DNA of 11,467 nt from Rickettsiales bacterium (GCA_023301245.1 JALZUV010000238.1:1-11467); one strand, 5' to 3'; counted from the stretch's first letter, positions 1 to 7,091 are shown. Translations and numbers: made by a program. Notes: generated from the letters alone by a model not told the origin.

Positions 1-524
1 ACGAGTGCAATACGCATCACTTCATCGTTGCTTTTGGGGTTGCCTGCTTGGTTATTCTCATCCATCACGGCGGCGAGCATTTGCTGATCTAAGCTGCCCC
101 AATTAACGCCAATGCGAACGGGTTTATCGTATTTAATAGCAGCTTCAATCATCTCTTGAAACTGCTTGTCGCGCTTATCTTTAAAGCCAACATTTCCGGG
201 GTTAATGCGGTATTTATCAAGCGCCATTGCCATATCGGGATAATCGGCTAGCAGGCGGTGGCCGTTATAGTGAAAGTCGCCAATGATGGGGACATCGTAG
301 CCATCGGCGCGCAAGGTTTTAACAATCTCGGCTACCGCAGCGGCGGATTCTTCGCGGTCAACCGTAATGCGAATAAGTTCCGAGCCAGCATCGGCTAGCT
401 CTTTACATTGTTGGATGGTTTTAACGGCATCGGCTGTGTCGGTATTGGTCATGGATTGCACAACCACAGGCGCGCCTCCGCCAACGGTTACCTTGCCTAC
501 TTTTACTGCGTGAGTTTTTATCAT
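1..524 (-). CDS. ispG: 4-hydroxy-3-methylbut-2-enyl diphosphate synthase, N-terminal part (runs off left edge)
   Basis: IspG (GcpE) is the cytosolic [4Fe-4S] enzyme of the MEP pathway that turns methylerythritol cyclodiphosphate into HMBPP, the precursor of isoprenoids, quinone side chains and undecaprenyl phosphate. I translated 174 codons from the ATG at 524-522. Family hallmarks are an N-terminal VQSMTNTDT (about residues 23-31), KYRINPGNVG (about 106-115) and RIGVNWGSLD (about 138-147), all from the TIM-barrel half. The C-terminal domain with the cluster cysteines lies outside the window, so completeness cannot be judged. The start overlaps the stop of the upstream rodZ-like gene as ATGA, which fixes the start and suggests translational coupling. 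rodZ-ispG adjacency is also known from E. coli. No frameshift is seen in the visible part. Confidence 0.95.
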   Translation of the reverse strand, partial: MIKTHAVKVGKVTVGGGAPVVVQSMTNTDTADAVKTIQQCKELADAGSELIRITVDREESAAAVAEIVKTLRADGYDVPIIGDFHYNGHRLLADYPDMAMALDKYRINPGNVGFKDKRDKQFQEMIEAAIKYDKPVRIGVNWGSLDQQMLAAVMDENNQAGNPKSNDEVMRIAL

Positions 525-1189
525 CGCATCCAAATAGGGTAAATGCTGGCGCTTTTCAACAAGAGTGACGGTGCATGCTGCGTTTTAGCGTAGCAAGGCA
601 AGGTGGCCTTATGCGGAATATTCAAGCAAGTGGCGCTCACGGTTTGGTTAAGCTGTATCATAGCGGTGCTGTTAGAGCCCTGTTCGAAAGCCGTAGGGAG
701 CATAATAGCTTCCTGCATAATAGGCGTGACAGATTGTTTATATCCTGCCCAACCCGCTAGCGCGAAAAATACAGCAAAGGCAGAAAGCCAAAAGCCGCCT
801 TTGCTTAGTTTATCGCTGGTTGAGGCAATGGCGAGATAATGTAATTTTGAATCGACCTTGCCGCTGATACGCTGGCAGCAATCGGCGGCTTCTTGCGCGG
901 GAAGGTGTAAATATTCAGCATATTGGCGCAAGTAACCGCGCGCATAAGTGTGGCTGGGGAGTTCGTCCCATTCGCCTTGTTCAAGCGCTTCAATAAAAGC
1001 AGGTTTTAAGCGTAAATCAGCAGCAACCGTGGCCACTTGTTTTTGTTGCGCCCTGCGTGCGTTACGCAGCATATCGCCCAATTGCGCTAAAGTTTCTACC
1101 CGCTTAAATGGCGAGTTAGAGCTAAGCGGAGTATCAAGCGTTTGAAAGGCGGTGGACATGTGAGCTAAGGTAGCAAACCCACCCGCCAT
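521..1189 (-). CDS. rodZ: RodZ-like helix-turn-helix, single-pass membrane protein with short C-terminal part
   Basis: RodZ proteins bind MreB through a cytoplasmic HTH domain and cross the inner membrane once; they help set cell shape. Counting from a GTG at 1195, the HTH_25-type domain spans about residues 37-98, including LGDMLRNARRAQ, RLKPAFIEALEQG and YARGYLRQYAEYL. One membrane segment lies at about 133-151. About 70 residues follow, with two cysteines (190 and 201) and a tail ending in IYPIWMR. The usual C-terminal beta-rich RodZ domain (DUF4115) is not recognisable, so the protein is short at about 222 residues. The start is uncertain: GTG at 1195, ATG at 1189 (used here) or ATG at 1159, none with a strong ribosome binding site. 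It follows the FabK-like gene by about 30 bases and overlaps ispG by 4 bases. The HTH-membrane architecture and ispG synteny support the name. The exact role is inferred. Confidence 0.8.
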   Translation of the reverse strand: MAGGFATLAHMSTAFQTLDTPLSSNSPFKRVETLAQLGDMLRNARRAQQKQVATVAADLRLKPAFIEALEQGEWDELPSHTYARGYLRQYAEYLHLPAQEAADCCQRISGKVDSKLHYLAIASTSDKLSKGGFWLSAFAVFFALAGWAGYKQSVTPIMQEAIMLPTAFEQGSNSTAMIQLNQTVSATCLNIPHKATLPCYAKTQHAPSLLLKSASIYPIWMR

Positions 1190-1222
1190 TGTCACCGCGT
1201 GTTTATAAGTTTGTTAGTTAGC

Positions 1223-2218
1223 CTAGCCAATAAAGCTATCGGCTTGTTCGATTAGTTCATCGACAATTTCTTGCATGGGTTGAATTTTTGTTACCATGCC
1301 AACCGATTGACCTGCCATGACGGAGCCATTTTCTACATCGCCATCGACGACGGCTTTGCGTAGCGCACCTGCCCAAAAATGTTCAATTTCCAATTGTGCT
1401 TCCATCTTATCAAGCTCGCCTGATTCGTGGCGTTTGATGGTTTCAAGCTGCATGCGGGTGAAGGCATCGGTTGCTTTATTTTCGAGCGCGCGAACGGGGA
1501 TAACAGGGAAGTCAGGATCGACTTGAACCGATGGGGTTGCGTTGCGGGCATTACCTTTAATGAAGGCTTGCTTGAAATTATCGTGGGCGATGCATTCTTC
1601 GGCGCAAACAAAACGCGTGCCAAGTTGAACGCCGCTCGCACCCATGCGTAAATATTCGACCATTGCTTCGCCACGGCCAATGCCGCCTGCGACAAATATT
1701 GGCACATCTTTAATATGCGGGAGAATTTCTTGTGCTAAAATGCTGGTGGCAACGGGCCCAATATGGCCGCCTGCTTCCATGCCTTCAATCACCAGCGCAT
1801 CAGCGCCAGAGCGGATGAGTTTTTTGGCAATAATAAGGGCAGGGGCGAAGCATATTACTTTCGCGCCGCCATCTTTAATGCGTTTAATGGTAGTGCCGCG
1901 CGGTAATCCGCCTGCTAGCACGACGTGAGTTACTTTGGCAGCCAAACAAATATCAATTAGCTCATCGAGCTGCGGGTGCATGGTGATGAGGTTTACGCCG
2001 AAAGGTTTGCTGGTAAGCTCCTTGGTCGCTGCGATTTCTTTTTCCAGCAATTCGGGCGGCATGGAGCCACAGGCGATAACGCCAAAGGCGCCTGAGTTGC
2101 TCATGGCAGCCACAAGGTTGCGCTCAGAAACCCAGCTCATTGCGCCGCCCATGATTGCGTATTTACTGCCAAGAAAGTCGGTGCCGCGCTGCATTAGCGT
2201 TAATAAAGATTTTGTCAT
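1223..2218 (-). CDS. FabK / nitronate monooxygenase-family FMN oxidoreductase
   Basis: This is a 331-residue TIM-barrel flavoprotein of the NMO/2-nitropropane dioxygenase superfamily. Counting from the ATG at 2218, it has an N-terminal GGAMSWVSERNL strand-loop, the EGMEAGGHIG motif (145-154, with the candidate catalytic His152), the phosphate-binding AGGIGRGEA (about 177-185) and GASGVQLGTRF (193-203). The C-terminal block reading AGALRKAVVDGDV then GSVMAGQSVGMV (283-309) strongly recalls FabK, the FMN-dependent enoyl-ACP reductase II of fatty-acid synthesis. Alphaproteobacterial relatives are usually annotated as nitronate monooxygenase, so substrate and role remain open. The frame extends upstream to 2332, but those residues lack family similarity and ATG 2218 fits the family start; no clear Shine-Dalgarno precedes it. 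It is first in a minus-strand group with the rodZ-like gene and ispG, and divergent from the M48 protease gene. Confidence 0.85.
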   Translation of the reverse strand: MTKSLLTLMQRGTDFLGSKYAIMGGAMSWVSERNLVAAMSNSGAFGVIACGSMPPELLEKEIAATKELTSKPFGVNLITMHPQLDELIDICLAAKVTHVVLAGGLPRGTTIKRIKDGGAKVICFAPALIIAKKLIRSGADALVIEGMEAGGHIGPVATSILAQEILPHIKDVPIFVAGGIGRGEAMVEYLRMGASGVQLGTRFVCAEECIAHDNFKQAFIKGNARNATPSVQVDPDFPVIPVRALENKATDAFTRMQLETIKRHESGELDKMEAQLEIEHFWAGALRKAVVDGDVENGSVMAGQSVGMVTKIQPMQEIVDELIEQADSFIG

Positions 2219-2279
2219 AAGCAATTTGTAGCGGCTTGTTTGGATTAGCACAGCAAAAAACACTACACGTTGGCCGCAT

Positions 2280-2308
2280 TTGTCGTTAAAGCTGTTCTTA
2301 TGTATCGT
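2280..2308 (+). promoter_or_regulatory. possible sigma70-type promoter of the M48 protease gene
   Basis: In the divergent gap 2219-2350, a -35-like TTGTCG (2280-2285) is followed after 17 bases by a -10-like TATCGT (2303-2308). Each matches the consensus at four of six positions. Transcription would start near 2315, giving a leader of about 36 bases before the ATG at 2351. This is a pattern match only. I found no comparably spaced pair for the opposite gene. Confidence 0.25.
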
Positions 2309-2350
2309 AATCAATACAGACAGCATGGTCAAAGCATCGGACGAGGTGGC

Positions 2351-3124
2351 ATGAAAATGCGCCTTATTATTGGTCTTGGCTTGGCCGCATGGGCGCTAAT
2401 CTCTTATTTTAGCGCTTCGGAATATAATGAAATAACGGGCGAAACCCAGCGAGTGGCCATGTCGCCTGAGCAAGAAATTGCGCTCGGCTTGCAATCGGCT
2501 CCGCAAATGGCGCAGCAGCATGGCGGGCTTCACCCCGACCCGCAAGCACAAGCGCGTGTTGATGAAATTGGTGCGACCTTGGTGAAATACAGTGTCGCCC
2601 GCGATACGGATTGGAACTGGCAGTTTCACTTGCTGCGCGATTCTGACACGGTGAATGCTTTTGCCTTACCCGGTGGGCAAGTGTTTATGACGGCTGCATT
2701 ATATTCTCGTTTAAAAAGTGACGACCAAGTGGCTGGCGTATTGGGGCATGAAATTGCTCATGTTATTGCCCGTCACGGAGCAGAGCATTTGGCAAAACAA
2801 CAATTAACTGCTGGCTTAACAGGGGCGGCTACTGTTGCTGCAGGTAGTGAAGGCCTAGGCCGCATGGCACAAATGATTGGCCAGATGGTAAATATGAAAT
2901 ATGGCCGCGCTGATGAGTTGGAATCTGATTATCTTGGTGTGCGCTTTATGACCGAGGCAGGCTACGACCCTTACGCACTGATTGATGTGATGAAAATTCT
3001 CGCCGAAGCATCAGGCGGTGCAGGCGGCCAACCAGAGTTTTTCAGCACGCACCCCAACCCCGAAAATCGCATCGAGAAAATTAAGCTGGCGATTAAGGAA
3101 TTTGAGGGCACGAAGCGTTATTAG
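2351..3124 (+). CDS. M48-family zinc metalloprotease, exported or membrane-anchored
   Basis: This 257-residue protein belongs to peptidase family M48 (Ste24/HtpX/BepA/LoiP group), whose bacterial exported members degrade misfolded envelope proteins. Residues 3-22 form a hydrophobic signal or anchor segment; no cysteine follows it, so it is not an obvious lipoprotein. The zinc site is HEIAH at 133-137 (ligands His133 and His137, catalytic Glu134). The third ligand is Glu189 in the DELESD stretch, with Asp193 conserved. NAFALPGGQVFM before the active site and STHPNPENRI near the C-terminus are typical. There are no TPR repeats as in BepA, so it is closer in size to LoiP-like proteins. The ATG at 2351 is chosen because GAGGTGG (2343-2349) precedes it and the hydrophobic segment starts there; an earlier in-frame TTG at 2270 is unlikely. 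Its stop overlaps the convergent downstream gene by 4 bases. Confidence 0.9.
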   Translation: MKMRLIIGLGLAAWALISYFSASEYNEITGETQRVAMSPEQEIALGLQSAPQMAQQHGGLHPDPQAQARVDEIGATLVKYSVARDTDWNWQFHLLRDSDTVNAFALPGGQVFMTAALYSRLKSDDQVAGVLGHEIAHVIARHGAEHLAKQQLTAGLTGAATVAAGSEGLGRMAQMIGQMVNMKYGRADELESDYLGVRFMTEAGYDPYALIDVMKILAEASGGAGGQPEFFSTHPNPENRIEKIKLAIKEFEGTKRY

Positions 3125-3363
3125 TCGTTTGCCATGGCTTCAATCTTTTTAACGACCGCGTCCGATGGGCGATCGCCCCATCCTGAAATAAGCACGGTGC
3201 CATAGTCGGCCACGTCTATGGAGCCTTGCATTGCTGCGCGCTTATAAAGAGGAAGCTTTAATTTATCGACCTGCAAATAATGCCAAATAGCTTTGCCGTC
3301 CGATTCACCACGGATTAAAAAAATGGGAGAGTCGTTATGATGCTGTGCCCAATTTTCGTTCAT
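3121..3363 (-). CDS. small conserved-looking hypothetical protein, 80 residues
   Basis: I cannot assign a function to this small soluble protein. It has no signal peptide, membrane segment or cysteine. Its core reads as a compact domain: PIFLIRGESDGKAIWHYLQV, a short basic stretch with KLPLYKRA, then DVADYGTVLISGWGD at about residues 51-65 and a C-terminal helix. The 'DYGxxLxSGWG' pattern resembles small uncharacterised alphaproteobacterial proteins as I remember them; this is not verified. The ATG overlaps the stop of the 327-residue gene upstream as ATGA, and no separate Shine-Dalgarno is visible, so translation is probably coupled. It converges with and overlaps the M48 protease gene by 4 bases. 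The tight coupling and domain-like sequence support it being real. Confidence 0.75.
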   Translation of the reverse strand: MNENWAQHHNDSPIFLIRGESDGKAIWHYLQVDKLKLPLYKRAAMQGSIDVADYGTVLISGWGDRPSDAVVKKIEAMAND

Positions 3364-4343
3364 TTTTGCGGAGAATCAGGAGTTTTATTCTTAGGGATTA
3401 CTTCTTCGCTTATTGGGTTATCGGTGCGTGTTGGCAATGGCTTCTCAGGTGGAAGCTCTGAATCTTCGCGGAATAAGCTGTCGTAGGGGTTTTCCTCCTC
3501 AATGTGAGGCTTCGCTTCTGCCTCGGTTGGTGGAGGCGAGTTCGGAGTTAAGAAAGCATCAGAATTCAGTGAGGTTTGGTTAGTCTCGCTCTTTACTGGC
3601 TCATCATCAAAAAGCGTGCTGAAATCTGAAACTGGAGGGATGATTGCTGCTTTTGGGGGCGGAGTAGGTTGCTGCTGTTGCGACGACTCTAAAGGCCTTC
3701 CAATGAAAAAGGGCGTCTTAATTTCTGGGTTATAATCATGCTCTAACGATAGCACATTAAAGTCATAAGCCATATTATCGCTTAGCACATGTGGGATGTC
3801 TGTATGGTTAAGTGCTCCGTTAATGCCATCAATACATTCTTGGTGAATATTTTCATCGTGATTGTTTTTTGACATATAATTCGCGTAAGGCTCAATTTCA
3901 TCCCACAGCTTTTTATTGAGGCGGCTATCAACATATTCGATTAAACTATCAGCTAGTTGCGGTTTTCTATGTTTCCATTTTTCTACCGCTTTTTCTGTTT
4001 TGGTCGAATCAGGCATGGTGGGGAGCAAATCGGAAAATTTAAACTCTCGAACATCGTTAATAAACTCCTGCCCAGTTTTTATAAAACCCGGAGTGAGCTT
4101 TGCTTTTACGATATCGAAAATGGTCGGATTTTCAGGTGTGGGCTCATCTTTGTCAGATTCATATTGCTGTATTTCAAGCAAGGTCGACACTAAATCTTCA
4201 ATATCGCAGGCGCGCATGGCGGCTTTAACTTTATCGTCGCTGACAAGGCCTTTACCAAGCTTGTTCGAAGAATATTGGCTTACCACATAACGTGCTAAAA
4301 CCTCTTGGCATCCCGTATTGGGGTTATAATCTTCAAAAACCAT
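3360..4343 (-). CDS. hypothetical protein with helical N-terminal region and disordered acidic/proline-rich tail
   Basis: I do not recognise this 327-residue protein. It has no signal peptide or membrane segment, so it is probably cytosolic. Residues 1 to about 215 look globular and mostly helical, with few prolines. From about 220 the chain becomes low-complexity and disordered: a Gln run, PTPPP, then acidic Pro/Glu/Ser-rich sequence to the end. Two similar short motifs sit in this tail, FSTLFDDE (241-248) and YDSLFRED (287-294). The ATG at 4343 is preferred over the ATG at 4358 because AGGG lies six bases before it on the coding strand. It follows lysC by 49 bases, with a possible hairpin over its ribosome binding site, and overlaps the 80-residue gene by ATGA. 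The pair is therefore probably co-expressed, perhaps with lysC. Confidence 0.75.
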   Translation of the reverse strand: MVFEDYNPNTGCQEVLARYVVSQYSSNKLGKGLVSDDKVKAAMRACDIEDLVSTLLEIQQYESDKDEPTPENPTIFDIVKAKLTPGFIKTGQEFINDVREFKFSDLLPTMPDSTKTEKAVEKWKHRKPQLADSLIEYVDSRLNKKLWDEIEPYANYMSKNNHDENIHQECIDGINGALNHTDIPHVLSDNMAYDFNVLSLEHDYNPEIKTPFFIGRPLESSQQQQPTPPPKAAIIPPVSDFSTLFDDEPVKSETNQTSLNSDAFLTPNSPPPTEAEAKPHIEEENPYDSLFREDSELPPEKPLPTRTDNPISEEVIPKNKTPDSPQK

Positions 4344-4346
4344 AAG

Positions 4347-4385
4347 CCACCCTACCATTAAGTTATTACGATGAGGTTAAGGTGG
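4347..4385 (-). promoter_or_regulatory. possible hairpin covering the ribosome binding site of the 327-residue gene
   Basis: The arms are CCACCCTA (4347-4354) and TAAGGTGG (4378-4385). In minus-strand RNA they pair over 8 bases with one G-U and no mismatch; plus-strand RNA would contain a C-A mismatch, so the structure favours the transcribed strand. The loop is 23 bases, with two further C-G pairs possible past a bulge. The 3' arm, UAGGGUGG, holds the Shine-Dalgarno for the ATG at 4343. No U-run follows, so it is not a standard intrinsic terminator. This was judged by eye only. Confidence 0.3.
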
Positions 4386-4392
4386 GGCGAAA

Positions 4393-5640
4393 TTATCCCG
4401 CTTCGACTTCAGCTTCTTTATCTAACCCGAAGGCAGTGTGGAGTGAGCGTAGGGCGAGTTCGGTATATTCTTCTTCAATTAGCGTGCTGATTTTAATTTC
4501 TGATGTCGAAATTACCAAAATATTCACGCCTTTTTGTGCGAGTGTGTCGAACATGGTGGTGGCCACCCCTGCGTGTGAGCGCATGCCAACACCAATGACG
4601 GATACTTTAGAAACACCACTGTCAGAATGGAGTTTTTCGTAATTGATAGTATCTTTGGCTGCTTCCATTACCTCGAGCGTTTTGGCGAGGTCGGCTTGGG
4701 GCACGGTAAAGGTCATGTCGGTGCGTTGGCCGCCTTCAGTTACGTTTTGAACAATCATATCGACGTTAATTTCTGCTTCACCCAAGGGGCCGAAAATTTT
4801 GGCGGAAATACCCGGCACGTTGGCTAGGTTGGTGAGCGTTACCCGCGCATCATCGCGGCTATAGGTAATGCCTGTTACTCTTCTACGTTCTAACACTTCA
4901 TCTTCCTCTACTAATAATGTTCCGGGTTCATCCGAGAAGGTGGAAAGAACCTGCACGGTTACGCCGTAATTCATTGCCATTTCAACCGAGCGCGTTTGTA
5001 AAACTTTCGCGCCTTGGCTGGCCATTTCTAAAATTTCTTCATAGGCAACTTTATGAAGTTTGCGCGCGGCTTTTACAATGCGCGGGTCGGTGGTGTAAAT
5101 GCCATCAACATCGGTATAGATATCGCAACGGTCTGCTTTGAGCGCTGCGGCAATTGCCACCGCTGTGGTATCGGACCCGCCACGGCCAAGGGTGGCAATG
5201 CGGTTATCCTCGGTAATGCCTTGGAAGCCTGCGACGACAATTACTTCGCCACGGTCTAATGCTTCATGCATAATTTCCGTATCAATGGCGGCGATGCGCG
5301 CGCGGCCATGGCTGCCATCGGTACGAAGTGGCAATTGCCAGCCCGCCCAGCTGCGTGCATTCACGCCCTGTTTTTGTAAACGTAAAGCCAATAAGCCAGA
5401 GGTCACTTGCTCGCCTGATGCGACGACGGAATCATATTCCGCCCAATTTTCGGGCTGCAAAAGGTCGGACATTTCACGGCTCCACGCCGCAAGTTGGTCG
5501 GTCACGCCTGCCATAGCAGATACGGCAACGACCACTTTATTGCCTCTATCAACTTCAGCTTTCACACGCTCCGCCACGTGACGAATTTTATCCAAATCCG
5601 CAACGCTAGTACCACCAAATTTTTGTACAATAATAGCCAT
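4393..5640 (-). CDS. lysC: aspartate kinase
   Basis: Aspartate kinase phosphorylates L-aspartate in the cytosol, the first step towards lysine (and diaminopimelate for peptidoglycan), threonine and methionine. The 415-residue length is normal for a monofunctional enzyme. The kinase domain starts with KFGGTS (7-12); TDGSHGRAR (107-115), the nucleotide-site GRGGSDTTA (152-160) and YTDVDGIYTTDPR (175-187) follow. Two C-terminal ACT domains lie at about 265-335 and 345-410 (NVPGISAKIF; SHAGVATTMF, NILVISTSEIKIS) and are the usual place for lysine or threonine feedback. No homoserine dehydrogenase domain is fused. The ATG at 5640 fits the family N-terminus, with only a weak ribosome binding site. 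The gene follows rimI after 9 bases, so the two are probably co-transcribed. No TPP, lysine or other riboswitch is evident upstream. Confidence 0.97.
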   Translation of the reverse strand: MAIIVQKFGGTSVADLDKIRHVAERVKAEVDRGNKVVVAVSAMAGVTDQLAAWSREMSDLLQPENWAEYDSVVASGEQVTSGLLALRLQKQGVNARSWAGWQLPLRTDGSHGRARIAAIDTEIMHEALDRGEVIVVAGFQGITEDNRIATLGRGGSDTTAVAIAAALKADRCDIYTDVDGIYTTDPRIVKAARKLHKVAYEEILEMASQGAKVLQTRSVEMAMNYGVTVQVLSTFSDEPGTLLVEEDEVLERRRVTGITYSRDDARVTLTNLANVPGISAKIFGPLGEAEINVDMIVQNVTEGGQRTDMTFTVPQADLAKTLEVMEAAKDTINYEKLHSDSGVSKVSVIGVGMRSHAGVATTMFDTLAQKGVNILVISTSEIKISTLIEEEYTELALRSLHTAFGLDKEAEVEAG

Positions 5641-5649
5641 GGTTTTCGT

Positions 5650-6093
5650 TTAAGCGATTGTGCTAGCAAGCGCAAGGGGCAAGCGCATGATGATGGCATC
5701 TTTAGCCGTGCCATCGGGCAGGGCGTAATAGTTGGCGCGGGTGGCGGTTTGGATGAAGCCTAGCTTTTGGTAGAGTGTTTGAGCGGCGAGATTATCGTCG
5801 CGCACTTCTAGGAACATGACGTTGGCAGCTCCCTTTTTTAATTCAGAAATACTGTGGCTCACTAGCTTTTCAGCTAGCCCACGGCGGCGCTGTTTAGGGT
5901 GCGTGGCGAGGGTTAAAATCTCCACCTCATCTGCCGCGCTGCGGGTGAGGATAAAGGCGGAACCTTCTACCAACCAGCCGCCAGCACCGCTTGCAATTAA
6001 CTCGTCAAATTGCGTAGCGTTCCAGCATTTATCGAAAGATTTTATGTGTAGGGTGGCAAGGGCAGCACTATCGCTAGCGGTGATGGCTCTCAC
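5650..6093 (-). CDS. rimI: RimI-like GNAT N-acetyltransferase
   Basis: This 147-residue GNAT protein is probably the ribosomal-protein S18 alanine N-acetyltransferase or a close relative, using acetyl-CoA to acetylate protein N-termini. Motif A appears as HPKQRRRGLAEKL (65-77), containing the R-x-x-G-x-A pyrophosphate loop. Motif B is LEVRDDNLAAQTLYQKLGF (95-113), including the Glu96 and Tyr108 positions used by RimI. The length matches RimI. The start is GTG at 6093, whose first bases overlap the stop of the upstream methyltransferase as GTGA; this decides the start and suggests coupling. The tail LPLALASTIA is slightly longer than usual. The common neighbour tsaB is not present here. The GNAT family is certain; the precise substrate is inferred. 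Confidence 0.85.
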   Translation of the reverse strand: MRAITASDSAALATLHIKSFDKCWNATQFDELIASGAGGWLVEGSAFILTRSAADEVEILTLATHPKQRRRGLAEKLVSHSISELKKGAANVMFLEVRDDNLAAQTLYQKLGFIQTATRANYYALPDGTAKDAIIMRLPLALASTIA

Positions 6094-7091
6094 TTTTGCA
6101 GCACTACGAAATAGGCGGGGCGTTCGTCATTATCATAGAGCTCAACGTCGCGAATTTCGACGACCTTAAGCTGCGTGCGTGCGGCTTGCTGCTTGATATA
6201 GTTGGAGCTATGAGCAAAACGGGCAATCTCGTTTATGAACTTATAACCCTCTACCGCTTGCAGTGCGTAAGTGGTGAAAATAAAATAGCCATCGTTGGTC
6301 AGTGCATTGGCCACGCCATCCATCACAGGTGCAAGGCCGCCGATAATGGGCATGACATTGCTGGAGGCAATCACATCATATTGGTTGGCTTGCGTTTTTA
6401 GTAAATGGTCGCGCAAATCAATTTCAATAAATTCATCATAGCTTTGGGTGGGGAATTGTTTCGCCTCGCGAATCATGTGAGGCGAGCAATCAACGCCCGT
6501 AAGTTTGGATGAAAAAATACGAAGCGAGGATCCGCAAATTCCCGCACCGCAGCCCGCATCAAGAATGATGCGCGGAGTTTTATGCAGGGTGATGAGGAAT
6601 CTTGATATTAGCTCATGCCCGCGATAGTTTTTCTCATGTTGATGGTAGTTATAGCCAAAGGCGCGTTCGGCAAATTCGGCGCGTACCATCTCGATGGGGG
6701 TGGTGTGTGGCTCGTATTGATCGGCATATTTGCCGTCCTCTAAGGTGGCTTTTAAATAGAGCGAATCTTCGTTCTTATCATCATAGGTCAGCGATTTATT
6801 CAGCGCCTCTAGCCCTGCATATTTCTGATTTAGCGCAAAATGGCAAAGGGCAATATAGTAATGCGCTTTCGCATTATGAGGCTGTCGCCAAAGCACAAAT
6901 TTAAACCGCAGCCTTGCTTCGTCATATTTCTGATCACGAAATAATTGTAAGCCTAGGTTGTAGCTCGATTGCGTAGGTTTTTTTGCGCGAGTAGCGATTA
7001 CTTTTACTTCTTCAATCACCACGGCGAAACGGTCTTGCAATATCTTTTGCCACTGGGCGGGTAGCGCTTGTAATTGGTCTAATATAGCCAT
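6090..7091 (-). CDS. TPR-repeat class I SAM-dependent methyltransferase
   Basis: This 333-residue protein combines protein-binding repeats with a methyltransferase domain. Residues about 43-110 form two TPR units (SYNLGLQLFRDQKYDEA; HYYIALCHFALNQKYAGLEA), each with the expected helix pattern. The C-terminal half is a Rossmann-fold class I methyltransferase: motif I ILDAGCGAGICG (176-187), an acidic strand end at VD (200-201), and a YDVI strand with SSNV after it. There is no signal peptide or membrane segment. TPR-methyltransferase proteins of this type often modify proteins or small molecules, but the substrate cannot be read from the sequence. It is coupled to rimI (GTGA overlap) and divergent from ubiG across 42 bases. 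The ATG at 7091 has no clear Shine-Dalgarno. Confidence 0.85.
   Translation of the reverse strand: MAILDQLQALPAQWQKILQDRFAVVIEEVKVIATRAKKPTQSSYNLGLQLFRDQKYDEARLRFKFVLWRQPHNAKAHYYIALCHFALNQKYAGLEALNKSLTYDDKNEDSLYLKATLEDGKYADQYEPHTTPIEMVRAEFAERAFGYNYHQHEKNYRGHELISRFLITLHKTPRIILDAGCGAGICGSSLRIFSSKLTGVDCSPHMIREAKQFPTQSYDEFIEIDLRDHLLKTQANQYDVIASSNVMPIIGGLAPVMDGVANALTNDGYFIFTTYALQAVEGYKFINEIARFAHSSNYIKQQAARTQLKVVEIRDVELYDNDERPAYFVVLQK

Noticed and set aside
2219..2332. 38-residue N-terminal extension of the FabK-like gene
   Set aside because: It has no similarity to the family N-terminus and would overlap the likely promoter region of the divergent gene.
2270..2350. Upstream extension of the M48 gene from a TTG start
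   Set aside because: The extra 27 residues would bury the signal segment, and a good Shine-Dalgarno sits before the ATG at 2351.
2852..2861. 10-base palindrome GGCCTAGGCC
   Set aside because: It lies inside M48 codons; a single short perfect palindrome is expected by chance and has no partner copies that I noticed.
4378..4385. Intrinsic terminator after lysC
   Set aside because: The hairpin is not followed by a U-run and has a long loop, so I list it only as a possible regulatory structure.
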